From contig CAZEWK010000086.1 in NCBI GenBank assembly GCA_964515905.1, positions 124,001 to 188,000 of the forward strand: a stretch of DNA of 64,000 nucleotides, in the 5' to 3' direction. The position numbers and the translations under genes were made by a program. The DNA is from GCA-2712985 sp964515905 (GTDB lineage: Bacteria; Pseudomonadota; Alphaproteobacteria; UBA7887). How positions within the stretch are numbered: position 1 is the first letter of the stretch; each line of letters begins with the position of its first letter. Of this stretch, positions 34,618-43,705 are shown piece by piece. The notes under the pieces were generated by a model, which was given only the letters and a program-made list of their open reading frames with translations, was not told where the DNA came from and ran no database searches.

Positions 34618-35358
34618 TCATTTTTTGTTTGATCGCTTCCTCATTACGCTTTTATAAACAACAGGAGTTGCTGCTAGTGCGGCAAGACCTATAAGAGAAG
34701 CGATGATTTTCGGGGTAAATATTTTTTGTAATAATAGACCATCCTTTGCTTCAACGATCTCTTCAAGTCCCGCACCAAACAAGGAAACAATGTATACAGC
34801 AGGGACAATCCCAAAAGTGGTAGCGAATACAAAGATCTTAAGTTTTACTCGAAATAGCGCTGCGCCAATATTCACCATTCCAAATGGGAAGAGCGGAACC
34901 AGGCGGAGAATGAACAGGTAAGTCAAAGCATTTCGCTGAAAGCCAAACTCCATTTTTTGAATTAGCCGTCCGGATCGATTGCGGAAGGCTTCCCCTAGGG
35001 AGTATTTGGCGCATAGGAATACGATAGTTGCACCTGTTGTTGCGCTGATAACAGTAATAATCGTTCCCCAGAAGGGACCGAATAAAAACCCCCCTACTAA
35101 TGTCAAAATAATTGGACCAGGAACCGACATGAGTACTACACCGACATAAACCGAAAAGAAGGTTAAAATTGCCAGCAGGCGATCACTACTGACCCATTCC
35201 GTAAGTTGCTCATGGTGCGCTTGTAGGGATTCAATACGCAGATATTGGCCAATATCTAAAATAAATGCAGCAGCTGCCAACAATATTAGAACAAATAGGG
35301 GTAGTAACCGTAACCACATATGTTGAGCTCTGCTACGTAGTTTTTTTGAGGGAACCAT
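34618..35358 (-). CDS. VTT-domain (TVP38/TMEM64, DedA-like) membrane protein
   Basis: About 246 residues with a basic N-terminus (MVPSKKLRSRAQHMWLR) and several membrane helices. The VTT signature is clear: SVPGPIILTLVGGFLFGPFWG, then GATIVFLCAKYSLG, FQRNALTYLFILRLVPLFPFG and NIGAALFRVKLKIF. Proteins of this group are linked to lipid scrambling or undecaprenyl-phosphate recycling, though function here is not shown. ATG 35358 is preferred because the upstream codons to 35484 show no family match. Confidence 0.88.
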   Translation of the reverse strand: MVPSKKLRSRAQHMWLRLLPLFVLILLAAAAFILDIGQYLRIESLQAHHEQLTEWVSSDRLLAILTFFSVYVGVVLMSVPGPIILTLVGGFLFGPFWGTIITVISATTGATIVFLCAKYSLGEAFRNRSGRLIQKMEFGFQRNALTYLFILRLVPLFPFGMVNIGAALFRVKLKIFVFATTFGIVPAVYIVSLFGAGLEEIVEAKDGLLLQKIFTPKIIASLIGLAALAATPVVYKSVMRKRSNKK

Positions 35359-35566
35359 AAATAGTTTCTCTGTCTTTGGTGGGAAATTACAATGGTCGGG
35401 CAGCAATCCGCCTCGCAGGAAAGGTTTATAACCCTTTGAAGTTATTGGTAAAAGGTTGTTTTTATACATATAACAAATAAACACTGGTTAATTTCTACCA
35501 ACTTTTTCTTCCCGACAAGTCGAAAGTGCAAGTTTAATTTATCATCGCTAAGGTTTGTGATGTGAA

Positions 35567-35595
35567 TTGACTTAAATATGATGACCTCGTATATA
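35567..35595 (+). promoter_or_regulatory. Candidate promoter of rpmH-rnpA
   Basis: TTGACT at 35567-35572 (one mismatch to consensus) is followed after 17 bases by TATATA at 35590-35595. It lies 36 bases before the rpmH GTG, a good fit for the strong promoter this gene needs. Confidence 0.55.
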
Positions 35596-35630
35596 GCCGC
35601 TCATTCAATACTTGTTTTGGGGGCGGCTTA

Positions 35631-35765
35631 GTGAAACGTACCTATCAACCGAGCGTTTTAGTTCGAAAGCGCAGACATGGATTCCGCGCACGTATGGCAT
35701 CTGTGGCTGGCCGCAGAATTCTATCTAGAAGGCGGGCTAGAGGGCGCAAGCGGCTGTCTGCCTGA
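35631..35765 (+). CDS. rpmH: 50S ribosomal protein L34
   Basis: A 44-residue protein, too short to stand out by length. It starts with GTG at 35631 and reads MKRTYQPSVLVRKRRHGF, the invariant L34 N-terminus, then RARMASVAGRRILSRRR and ends RKRLSA. It precedes rnpA by 15 bases, the order found in nearly all bacteria. Nothing is missing. Confidence 0.97.
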   Translation: MKRTYQPSVLVRKRRHGFRARMASVAGRRILSRRRARGRKRLSA

Positions 35766-35780
35766 ACTGCTGAAGGGCCC

Positions 35781-36143
35781 ATGTCAAGGCTCAAAAAACG
35801 AAAAGATTTTTTACGCCTAAGTAAATCTGGCCGGAAGGCGGGGACAAGGCATTTGTTGCTTCAAGTCGCTCCAAGACCAACAGATGTGTTGATACAGTCG
35901 GGCCCGCGTGTTGGATTGACGGCAAGCCGCAGAGTGGGTGGTGCTGTTCAGCGTAATAGAGCTCGCCGACGTCTGTCATCCCTGGCGAACCAGGTTATAA
36001 ACTCACATGCGATGTATGATCAGGATTATGTTTTGATAGCGCGTAGAACAATATTGGATGCTCCTTTTTCTCAACTCACGCGTGAGCTCGAAAAAGTTTT
36101 AGATAGGCTTAATATTCGCCGACCCCTGTCGGACAGTCAGTAG
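35781..36143 (+). CDS. rnpA: Ribonuclease P protein component
   Basis: The 120-residue basic protein aids RNase P RNA in removing tRNA leaders. The RNR motif is in GGAVQRNRARRRL, preceded by RVGLTASRRVG, and the N-terminal MSRLKKRKDFLRLSKSGRK is typical. Sits in the rpmH-rnpA-yidD-yidC order. Confidence 0.95.
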   Translation: MSRLKKRKDFLRLSKSGRKAGTRHLLLQVAPRPTDVLIQSGPRVGLTASRRVGGAVQRNRARRRLSSLANQVINSHAMYDQDYVLIARRTILDAPFSQLTRELEKVLDRLNIRRPLSDSQ

Positions 36144-36159
36144 CCGGGGGTCTGGACGG

Positions 36160-36432
36160 ATGAGCCCTCTCGCCTTTGGGATGCGTTGTTTGGTGTACGG
36201 ATACCGTCTGCTGATTTCGCCTTGGTTGCCACCAGCATGTCGTTTCATGCCTAACTGTTCATCATATGCACTTGAGGCTCTCACGGAACATGGCGCAATC
36301 CGCGGTGGGTGGCTAATTATAAAGCGGATTTCTAAATGTCATCCTTGGGGAGGTAGTGGTTTTGATCCGGTGCCAGATGCTAGAAAGCACCGTTCTTTGA
36401 GCTCCGGGGAGTCAGGACTTACGAATGAATGA
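36160..36432 (+). CDS. yidD: Membrane protein insertion efficiency factor YidD
   Basis: A small (90 residues) basic protein that aids YidC. Its hallmark motif reads YRLLISPWLPPACRF then MPNCSSYALEAL, followed by HPWGGSGFDPVP. The conserved cysteines are present. It overlaps the yidC start by 8 bases. Confidence 0.95.
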   Translation: MSPLAFGMRCLVYGYRLLISPWLPPACRFMPNCSSYALEALTEHGAIRGGWLIIKRISKCHPWGGSGFDPVPDARKHRSLSSGESGLTNE

Positions 36433-38182
36433 ACAGCGAAACCTGCTCTTAGCAATTATTGTGTCCGTCGCTATCCTATTTGGGTTTCAGATCGCGTTTG
36501 GTCCGCAGGAGGCAGAGGTAAGAAATGAATCGTTGGGGGAAGAAACATATGTTGACAATTTACCAACGAGAGAAAGTGCTGAGACTAATTTACCAACAAG
36601 ACGCAATATTGAAAACCTTAGTGACAGCCAAATGGATGCTGAGGGCGGTGGGTCGCAAAGTATAGCTGCACCTATTCAGAATCCCCGTATTCCGATTAAT
36701 CCAGAGATATTGGGTGCTAATATTTCGGGTTCTATTGCTTTGAAGGGAGGGCGGATCGACGATGTTGTTCTGAACAAATACCGCGAAACGGTTGACGCCG
36801 GTAGTCCCAATATAGCGCTGCTATCTCCTAGTGAAACGAGGCAACCTTACTACGCAGATTTTGGTTGGGTAGCTGAGTCTGGGGCTAGTGTATTACTTCC
36901 AGGCCCTGAAACGGTCTGGAGTACCGACCAGAGAGCATTATCTCCAGGAAATCCAGTGACGTTGAATTGGAAAAATGGTGAAGGGTTATTGTTTCAGAGA
37001 CACATCTCTATTGACGAGCATTACATGTTCACTATCACCGATCGGGTTTTCAACGACGGTGAACAATCCTTGCAATTATATCCTTACGGTCTTATCAGCC
37101 GAACTAACGAACCAGACACCCTTGGTTTCTTCATACTTCATGAGGGTCCACTCGGTGTGTTTGATGAAACCTTGCATGAATTAGACTACGACGATTTACG
37201 TGACAAACCGACTCAATCATTTGAAAGCACAGGCGGATGGATAGGTATAACTGATAAGTATTGGCTTGCAGCGTTAATTCCAGATCAATCTCGCTCTATG
37301 AATAGCCGTTTTTTTTATGGAAAGGATTACGATGATGAAAAATTCCAAGTTGACTATTTGCTTGATGGACAATTGCTATCGCCGCAAGGGACTATAGAGG
37401 TCACCAATCGTCTATTTGCTGGAGCAAAAAAGGTTACCTTACTCGACGAATATGAGAGAGAATTAGGGATAGCACGGTTTGATTTGGCTGTGGACTTTGG
37501 TTGGTTCTATTTTCTCACAAAACCCTTATTTTATTTACTTCACTATCTTACAGGGTATTTAGGCAACATCGGCTTGGCCATTTTATCAGTAACCGTAATT
37601 ATCAAATTAATTTTCTTTCCCCTTGCCAACAAATCTTATGTGGCAATGAGCAAACTGAAAAAGTTACAGCCAGAGATGATGAAGCTGCGTGAGAAGTTTG
37701 GTGATGACAAAATGCGGCTCAATCAGGAAATGATGACCCTTTATAAGAGTGAAGGAGCGAATCCTCTTGCTGGGTGTTTGCCAATTATCATCCAGATCCC
37801 AGTATTTTTTGCTCTCTATAAAGTCTTATTTGTCACAATTGAGATGCGGCAAGCTCCGTTTTATGGGTGGATTAAAGATCTTTCCGCTCCCGACCCAACT
37901 ACTATATTCAACTTATTCGGTTTAATCCCATTCAATCCGCCTGATTTTTTAACTATTGGTCTTTGGCCGCTGGCCATGGGATTTACAATGTGGTTGCAGC
38001 AAAAACTCAATCCAACCCCTCCAGACCCCATGCAGGCACGAATCATGATGATGTTGCCAATAGTATTTACTTTCTTGTTTGCGGCATTCCCTGCTGGATT
38101 GGTGTTGTACTGGACATGGAACAATGTCCTCTCCATTCTACAGCAATGGGTCATAATGCGGCGAATGGGCGTTAGGGCCTAA
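36425..38182 (+). CDS. yidC: Membrane protein insertase YidC
   Basis: YidC inserts and folds inner membrane proteins, alone or with SecYEG. The 585-residue protein has an N-terminal anchor (LLLAIIVSVAILFGFQIAF), a long periplasmic domain (roughly 60-355) and five C-terminal helices. The core begins LTGYLGNIGLAILSVTVIIKLIFFP, carries the conserved basic and amphipathic SYVAMSKLKKLQPEMMKLREK, then NPLAGCLPIIIQIPVFFALYKVLF and ends with FAAFPAGLVLYWTWNN. The periplasmic linker has a short tandem repeat (NLPTR twice, ten residues apart). Confidence 0.97.
   Translation: MNEQRNLLLAIIVSVAILFGFQIAFGPQEAEVRNESLGEETYVDNLPTRESAETNLPTRRNIENLSDSQMDAEGGGSQSIAAPIQNPRIPINPEILGANISGSIALKGGRIDDVVLNKYRETVDAGSPNIALLSPSETRQPYYADFGWVAESGASVLLPGPETVWSTDQRALSPGNPVTLNWKNGEGLLFQRHISIDEHYMFTITDRVFNDGEQSLQLYPYGLISRTNEPDTLGFFILHEGPLGVFDETLHELDYDDLRDKPTQSFESTGGWIGITDKYWLAALIPDQSRSMNSRFFYGKDYDDEKFQVDYLLDGQLLSPQGTIEVTNRLFAGAKKVTLLDEYERELGIARFDLAVDFGWFYFLTKPLFYLLHYLTGYLGNIGLAILSVTVIIKLIFFPLANKSYVAMSKLKKLQPEMMKLREKFGDDKMRLNQEMMTLYKSEGANPLAGCLPIIIQIPVFFALYKVLFVTIEMRQAPFYGWIKDLSAPDPTTIFNLFGLIPFNPPDFLTIGLWPLAMGFTMWLQQKLNPTPPDPMQARIMMMLPIVFTFLFAAFPAGLVLYWTWNNVLSILQQWVIMRRMGVRA
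36557..36601 (+). repeat. Short direct repeat inside yidC
   Basis: AATTTACCAACGAGA (36557-36571) recurs as AATTTACCAACAAGA (36587-36601), one base different, 30 bases apart. It gives NLPTR twice in the periplasmic linker. A slippage or small duplication is likely. Confidence 0.7.
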
Positions 38183-38186
38183 CTAA

Positions 38187-38837
38187 TTGAAACATCATAA
38201 CAAGGAAAACTGTGAGAGTTTGTTGCAGGCTAGAAAACTCTTTGCCCAGGAGTGTAAATTTATTCTTGGCGCAGTCCATTTTTCTCAAGTACCAAATCGT
38301 CCACAAGACGAGGTTGCCTTTGCAGGGCGTTCCAATGTGGGTAAATCAAGTCTAGTCAATGCTCTCGTTGGGCAAAAATCACTTGCTCATTCCTCCACGA
38401 GCCCAGGCCGGACACGGCAACTAAATTTTTTTGATGTCGGCGCTCGCCTGACGCTTGTTGACCTTCCGGGGTACGGTTATGCTCGTGCGCCAAGATCTGA
38501 AATTGCCTCTTGGACTCGCTTGGTGCAGGAATATCTGGGGTCAAGGGGCAATTTGAGGCGGGTATGTCTTTTGGTTGATGCTCGTCGCGGTCTAATGGAC
38601 AACGATCTCTCGGTGATGTCATTACTGGATGAAGCGGCGGTATCCTATTTAATTGTCCTGACGAAGACTGATAAGATTGATGGGGTAGATCTGAGGGACC
38701 AGATGGGAACAGTTTCAGCAAGTATTGCAAAACGACCGGCTGCGTATCCCTCAGTTGTAGCAACTAGTGCCCGGTTTGGCAGCGGTATAGATGAGTTGCG
38801 GCTTGCCTTGGCGCCTTTAGCCCAGCCAAAGATATGA
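38187..38837 (+). CDS. engB: Ribosome biogenesis GTP-binding protein EngB/YsxC
   Basis: A GTPase needed for 50S assembly. P-loop G1 GRSNVGKSSLVNALVG, G3 VDLPGYGYARA, G4 LTKTDKID and a G5-like TSARFGSG are all present. Length up to 216. The start is unsure: TTG at 38187 is the frame start, but TTG at 38220 or 38223 lies after an AAGGA. It follows yidC by 4 bases, so it is part of the same unit. Confidence 0.95.
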   Translation: MKHHNKENCESLLQARKLFAQECKFILGAVHFSQVPNRPQDEVAFAGRSNVGKSSLVNALVGQKSLAHSSTSPGRTRQLNFFDVGARLTLVDLPGYGYARAPRSEIASWTRLVQEYLGSRGNLRRVCLLVDARRGLMDNDLSVMSLLDEAAVSYLIVLTKTDKIDGVDLRDQMGTVSASIAKRPAAYPSVVATSARFGSGIDELRLALAPLAQPKI

Positions 38838-38865
38838 ACGGATATTAACTTTTGGGTGTACTTAT

Positions 38866-39774
38866 ATGACTCAGTCGGTGGATCACGCTACGCCAGAACA
38901 ACTTAGGACCGCCGCAACGCTTTCAGAAGCGTTGCCATTTATGCGTCGATTTAAAGGTAAAACTTTCGTCATCAAATTTGGTGGACATGCGATGGGGGAC
39001 GAAACGCTTGCTGATTTATTTGCGCGGGATGTTGTTTTACTAAAGCAAGTAGGAATAAATCCCGTTGTGGTACATGGCGGTGGCCCACAGATTGGCAATA
39101 TGTTGGAACGTCTAAAAATAAAAAGCTCCTTCATAGATGGACTACGAGTCACAGATGAAGCTACTGTTGAAATAGTCGAAATGGTCCTTGCTGGCTCAAT
39201 CAATAAACAAATCGTATCCGCTATCAACAAAGCTGGCGGTTGTGCAGTGGGATTGTCCGGCAAAGATGCCAACTTAATCGAAGCATGCCCACTTCAACGC
39301 ACGACTCGAGATCCAGATTCCCAAATAGAAAAGTTATTAGACCTTGGGTTTGTTGGCGATCCAAAAACTGTTAACCCAGTAGTACTCGAAAAATTTGCTG
39401 AGGTTGGAATAGTGCCGGTTATTGCACCGATTGGTTCGGGCAACAATGGCGAAACCTTTAATATAAATGCGGATACGGCCGCAGGTGCAATTGCGTCTGC
39501 GCTTGAGGCGGAAAAATTAATAATGATGACTGATATTGTGGGATTGCTTGATCGGTCGGGGGCATTATTGCCACGTGTTACTCCTAAAGTGGCATCTTTG
39601 ATGTTAAAGGACGGTACTATCGATGGCGGAATGATTCCAAAAGTGGAAACCTGTTTATCAACAATTCAGGGTAAAACAGAAGCGGCTCATATTTTAGACG
39701 GCCGTGTACCGCATGTTCTTTTGTTAGAGGTTTTCACGGAACATGGGGTGGGTACGATGATTGTCAACGAATAA
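38866..39774 (+). CDS. argB: Acetylglutamate kinase
   Basis: ArgB phosphorylates N-acetylglutamate, the second step of arginine synthesis. The 302-residue protein has the amino acid kinase fold: FVIKFGGHAMGD, VVHGGGPQIGNMLERL, FIDGLRVTDEATVEIVEMVL, then NINADTAAGAIASALEAEKLI and DGTIDGGMIPKVETCL near the end. The N-terminal helix, RTAATLSEALPFMRRFKGK, is of the type found in arginine-sensitive hexameric enzymes. It follows engB by 28 bases. Confidence 0.96.
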   Translation: MTQSVDHATPEQLRTAATLSEALPFMRRFKGKTFVIKFGGHAMGDETLADLFARDVVLLKQVGINPVVVHGGGPQIGNMLERLKIKSSFIDGLRVTDEATVEIVEMVLAGSINKQIVSAINKAGGCAVGLSGKDANLIEACPLQRTTRDPDSQIEKLLDLGFVGDPKTVNPVVLEKFAEVGIVPVIAPIGSGNNGETFNINADTAAGAIASALEAEKLIMMTDIVGLLDRSGALLPRVTPKVASLMLKDGTIDGGMIPKVETCLSTIQGKTEAAHILDGRVPHVLLLEVFTEHGVGTMIVNE

Positions 39775-39859
39775 GAATCACGTCGATTACAAAGAGAGTT
39801 ATATGTTAACTAATATTACAATAATTATAAGGACGTAATTGGAGATGGTCTGGCTCTAA

Positions 39860-40552
39860 ATGAATGACCCTTCCACGCAAACATCTAATGTCCTTCGAAC
39901 TGGAAAAGCCCCATTTGAATCCTGGTTGTTCGATCTCGACAACACGCTCTATCCTGCCGAATCTAATTTATTTTCTCAGATTGATTTTCGCATGGGAAAA
40001 TTTGTTGAAGAATGTTTAGGTGTCGATAATCTTCGTGCTCGTGAACTACAGAAACAATACTACCATGAACACGGAACCACTTTAAATGGGTTAATGCTGC
40101 ACCATGGAGTCAACCCCGATGAGTTTCTCAAATACGTTCACGATATTGACTTATCAGTTATCAGCAAGACCCCTTTACTAGGGAGCGCGTTGTCTCGGTT
40201 GCCAGGGAGAAAAATTGTTTTTACTAATGGTTCAGTAGATCATGCGGAGCGTGTTCTAATAAGACTCGGCATCGAGAATTATTTTGAAGGCATTCATGAT
40301 ATTAAGGCTAGTAAATATAATCCAAAACCCAATCTTGAATCATACTTGTCGGTACTTGCCAGGTTCGGTTTAAGTGCTAAAACCTCGGTTATGTTGGACG
40401 ATATACTAAGTAACTTGAAGCCTGCTGCCAGACTAGGTGTGACAACAGTATGGGTAAAGAATAAAAGTTCCGGGGATCTCCCCCCAGGGGACTATATTGA
40501 TTATATTACAGATAATCTCGCGCATTGGTTATCCAATCTTCGATTGGGATGA
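39860..40552 (+). CDS. HAD-family pyrimidine 5'-nucleotidase
   Basis: A 230-residue haloacid dehalogenase-like phosphatase. Motif I is WLFDLDNTLYPAES (nucleophile Asp and acid/base Asp), motif II is IVFTNGSVDHAERVL, motif III/IV are SKYNPKPNLESYL and SVMLDDILSNLKPAARLG. Together these match the SDT1/YjjG-like pyrimidine 5'-nucleotidase group. It sits between argB and dapD, a pairing seen in other alphaproteobacteria. Physiological substrate not shown. Confidence 0.88.
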   Translation: MNDPSTQTSNVLRTGKAPFESWLFDLDNTLYPAESNLFSQIDFRMGKFVEECLGVDNLRARELQKQYYHEHGTTLNGLMLHHGVNPDEFLKYVHDIDLSVISKTPLLGSALSRLPGRKIVFTNGSVDHAERVLIRLGIENYFEGIHDIKASKYNPKPNLESYLSVLARFGLSAKTSVMLDDILSNLKPAARLGVTTVWVKNKSSGDLPPGDYIDYITDNLAHWLSNLRLG

Positions 40553-40649
40553 TCCAACGATAATATTAGCTTGGTGCGTTGCGGTTTCCGAGATCTGAGG
40601 TTTATTTAACAGATGAGAATTGCGAACCCCAATTTTGATGAAAGAATAA

Positions 40650-41495
40650 ATGATGACAATTAATAATTTGATTCAGTCTATAGAAAATGGTTGGGAAAAT
40701 CAGGATTCTATCGGTTCCAATACCACAGGCCAAATTCGTGACGCTGTTGAGGAAGCCTTGCTTGGACTAGGTTCCGGTCATTTTCGGGTAGCAGAGCCAG
40801 TTGAATCAGGTTGGCGCGTCAATCAATGGTTAAAAAAGGCGGTGTTACTGTCTTTTCGATTGTCTGATATGTCTCCAATTGGCGGTGGGCCTGAGGGGAG
40901 CACTTGGTATGACAAAGTCCCGTCAAAATTCAGTGATTGGGATAAGGAAGATTTCTCGGCGGCAGGATTTAGAGCTGTCCCCGGCAGCATAGTCCGGCAC
41001 TCGGCCTACATAGCTCCTGGGGTAGTGCTAATGCCCTCGTTCGTAAATCTTGGTGCCTATGTTGATGCCGGCACGATGATTGATACATGGGCGACGGTTG
41101 GATCCTGTGCACAAATAGGAAAGAACTGTCACATTTCTGGCGGAGCAGGTATTGGAGGTGTCTTGGAGCCGTTGCAGGCAGGCCCCGTCATAATTGAAGA
41201 CAACTGTTTTGTCGGAGCACGTAGTGAGGTGGCAGAAGGGGTTGTCGTGGAAACTGGCTCCGTTCTATCTATGGGGGTTTATATCGGCGCTTCAACTCGG
41301 ATCGTAGACCGAGAAACGGGGGAAGTTTTTGTTGGACGTGTGCCTAAGTACTCGGTAGTTGTCCCTGGGTCGATGCCTGGTCGGCCATTTAATAACGGTG
41401 ATTTGGGCCCATCATTATACTGTGCAGTAATAGTCAAACGTGTAGACGAGAGAACAAGAGCAAAGACTTCTATAAACGATTTACTGCGTGATTGA
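40650..41495 (+). CDS. dapD: Tetrahydrodipicolinate N-succinyltransferase
   Basis: DapD adds succinyl to tetrahydrodipicolinate in the lysine and diaminopimelate pathway. The left-handed beta-helix is recognisable from NLGAYVDAGTMIDTWATVGSC and GGAGIGGVLEPLQAGPVII, then FVGARSEVAEGVVVETGSVL, and VGRVPKYSVVVPGSMPG. Length 281 fits. Two adjacent ATGs (40650, 40653) can start it. The next gene is convergent. Confidence 0.96.
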   Translation: MMTINNLIQSIENGWENQDSIGSNTTGQIRDAVEEALLGLGSGHFRVAEPVESGWRVNQWLKKAVLLSFRLSDMSPIGGGPEGSTWYDKVPSKFSDWDKEDFSAAGFRAVPGSIVRHSAYIAPGVVLMPSFVNLGAYVDAGTMIDTWATVGSCAQIGKNCHISGGAGIGGVLEPLQAGPVIIEDNCFVGARSEVAEGVVVETGSVLSMGVYIGASTRIVDRETGEVFVGRVPKYSVVVPGSMPGRPFNNGDLGPSLYCAVIVKRVDERTRAKTSINDLLRD

Positions 41496-41512
41496 TATTT
41501 TATTGTTTAGTC

Positions 41513-41541
41513 CTGATAGTGACCCACTATTAGTTTCGTTT
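41513..41541 (+). terminator. Candidate terminator between convergent dapD and gpsA
   Basis: CTGATAGTG (41513-41521), loop ACC, CACTATTAG (41525-41533): a 9-bp stem with one G-T pair, followed by TTTCGTTTCG. It lies 18 bases after the dapD stop. The T-run is imperfect. Confidence 0.5.
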
Positions 41542-41555
41542 CGTCCCCCGGAAGA

Positions 41556-42536
41556 TTAATTTGATATTGGTCGCGTTAGAAGCTGGGCTATTTCGGTATC
41601 GATATCTGCGCCATGATGTAGCACTTTGTTAACAGCCTCCGTAATTGGCATGTTGATACCATGTTTTGCTGAGAGCTTTGCTACTGACGCCGCAGTCGCA
41701 ACCCCCTCCACGGTATCAGTCGAGCTCTGTATTACGTTGGCGGCGTTTCTGCTGCTTCCAATGCTATGCCCCAGGGAATAATTTCGCGATTGCTTGCTCG
41801 TGCAGGTAAGTACTATGTCTCCAACACCTGATGGTCCCATTAGAGTGTCTGCTTTACCCCCTAGAGCTTTGTTTAAACGACCCACTTCAGCTATCCCGCG
41901 AGTTATTACTGAGGAACGGGCATTATCCCCATAGGATCGACCATCCGAGATGCCACATGCGATTGCTAATACGTTTTTCACGGATCCAGTTACTTGGGTT
42001 CCTACAAGGTCATTTGTTAAATACATCCGAAACTCTTTTCTGCTCAATGTTTTCACAAGTTCACCACTGACGCTTGAGTTTTTGCTGGCCAGTGTAACTG
42101 CCGTTGGCAGCCCACAGGCAACTTCGGAGGCAAAGGTGGGTCCTGATAGTACAGCCACAGAGGCTTGGGGCACTAGATCTTTGACGAGGTCTGTCATCAA
42201 GGCCCCGGTCTCCAACTCTATTCCCTTGGAGCATACCAGCATAATAGAGTTGGGACTCACATGATTTGAAATCATTTCCAGTGATAAACGCATAGCTTGC
42301 GAGGGCAGAGCTAAAAGGAGGACACTCTTCTTTGCAACGTTTTCGACTTGTTCTACTCCCATTATTTTGTCATCTAACTTAATGCCTGGGAGTGCAAACG
42401 GGTGTTGATGTTTACTGTTCACATTATCAATTATATCTCTTACTGGATCCCAAAATTGTACGGTGTGTCCGTTCCGAGCGACCACAGTAGCAAGAGCGGT
42501 GCCCCATGCGCCAGCTCCAAGTATCCCAATATCCAT
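41556..42536 (-). CDS. gpsA: NAD(P)-dependent glycerol-3-phosphate dehydrogenase
   Basis: Makes sn-glycerol-3-phosphate for phospholipids. The N-terminal Rossmann motif GILGAGAWGTALATVVARNG is present, the catalytic Lys is in GSVKNVLAIACGI, and RSSVITRGIAEVGRL and GPSGVGDIVLTCTS are conserved. Length 326. It follows tsaD by 15 bases; tsaD-gpsA adjacency is common. Confidence 0.96.
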   Translation of the reverse strand: MDIGILGAGAWGTALATVVARNGHTVQFWDPVRDIIDNVNSKHQHPFALPGIKLDDKIMGVEQVENVAKKSVLLLALPSQAMRLSLEMISNHVSPNSIMLVCSKGIELETGALMTDLVKDLVPQASVAVLSGPTFASEVACGLPTAVTLASKNSSVSGELVKTLSRKEFRMYLTNDLVGTQVTGSVKNVLAIACGISDGRSYGDNARSSVITRGIAEVGRLNKALGGKADTLMGPSGVGDIVLTCTSKQSRNYSLGHSIGSSRNAANVIQSSTDTVEGVATAASVAKLSAKHGINMPITEAVNKVLHHGADIDTEIAQLLTRPISN

Positions 42537-42551
42537 GATGTTCTAACCTCG

Positions 42552-43583
42552 CTACCCGGTTGGTCCAGAAATGGTTTGTGGGTCCAATGGCCAACGTGGG
42601 CGTGGAATAACGTCTAGGGTGTCCAGCATGTCAAGTCGTAAGCGCTCAACACCGGTCCAGGCGACCATAGCGGCATTATCGGTGCAGAGATGAGGGGGTG
42701 GGGCGTTAAATGAAAGACCCATAGCTGTTGCAGCGGTCTTTAATCGATTTCGCAAATGACGATTGGCAGCAACACCGCCTGAAACAACAAAAGTACCGTT
42801 ACCCACCTTTTTTTTGAAAACCCCAACTGCGTTATATAAACGATCTATCATTACATCGGCCACAGCTTCCTGAAAACTAGCACAAAGGTCTGGAATTCTT
42901 GCTGGAGGAAGCTCGCTCCCGATGACAATTTGGCTAACAGCTGTTTTTAAGCCGGAAAACGAGAAATCACATCCAGATCGACCTTTCAAGGGACGGGGTA
43001 GATTGTAGCGTGCGGCATCTCCTCGTCGCGCTGCCAACTCAATGGCGGGTCCACCAGGATACGTTAGGCCAAGCATCCTAGCTACTTTGTCGAATGCTTC
43101 CCCAGGTGCGTCATCGATGGTGGTGCCAAGGCGAAGATAATTTCCCACTCCTGAAACGATTAAAAATTGGCAATGTCCGCCAGAAACTAAAAGTAACAGA
43201 TACGGGAATTCCACTTTAGACGTTAAGCGAGGAGTAAGAGCATGCGCTTCTAAATGGTTTACTGCGATAAGAGGCAAATTGTGCACTAAGGCAATTGCTT
43301 TAGCTGTTGTCAGCCCAACCAGTAGACCTCCAATTAGTCCTGGACCTGCCGTTGCAGCAATCGCATCAAGCTCGGAAAATGACACATTTGCTTTGCCCAT
43401 TGCTTCCACGACCAACCTATCTAAGTATTCGACATGTGATCTAGCCGCGATCTCCGGTACAATGCCCCCGTAAGGCATGTGTTCTTTAAATTGTGAGTAC
43501 ACTAAGTTACTCTTTATTCCATCTTGAGTTACAACTGATGCAGCCGTTTCGTCACAACTTGTTTCTATACCTAAGACAATCAT
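42552..43583 (-). CDS. tsaD: tRNA N6-adenosine threonylcarbamoyltransferase TsaD
   Basis: TsaD transfers threonylcarbamoyl to A37 of ANN-decoding tRNAs. The N-terminus reads GIETSCDETAAS; the metal-binding HxExH-like motif is VNHLEAHALTPRL (HLEAH where many have HLEGH); LVSGGHCQFLIV and the C-terminal FVVSGGVAANRHLR also match. Length 343. Divergent from hemC with 122 bases between, so both promoters must lie there. Confidence 0.97.
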   Translation of the reverse strand: MIVLGIETSCDETAASVVTQDGIKSNLVYSQFKEHMPYGGIVPEIAARSHVEYLDRLVVEAMGKANVSFSELDAIAATAGPGLIGGLLVGLTTAKAIALVHNLPLIAVNHLEAHALTPRLTSKVEFPYLLLLVSGGHCQFLIVSGVGNYLRLGTTIDDAPGEAFDKVARMLGLTYPGGPAIELAARRGDAARYNLPRPLKGRSGCDFSFSGLKTAVSQIVIGSELPPARIPDLCASFQEAVADVMIDRLYNAVGVFKKKVGNGTFVVSGGVAANRHLRNRLKTAATAMGLSFNAPPPHLCTDNAAMVAWTGVERLRLDMLDTLDVIPRPRWPLDPQTISGPTG

Positions 43584-43705
43584 TCTCTTCGAAACCTGTC
43601 TTTGATTTTATCAAGCACGTATAATGAATATTGGTGTAGACTAATGTGTGGTTATTGTGAAACCAACCGTAATTTTACTCTTTTTATGGCAGTTAGGGTC
43701 GGCAA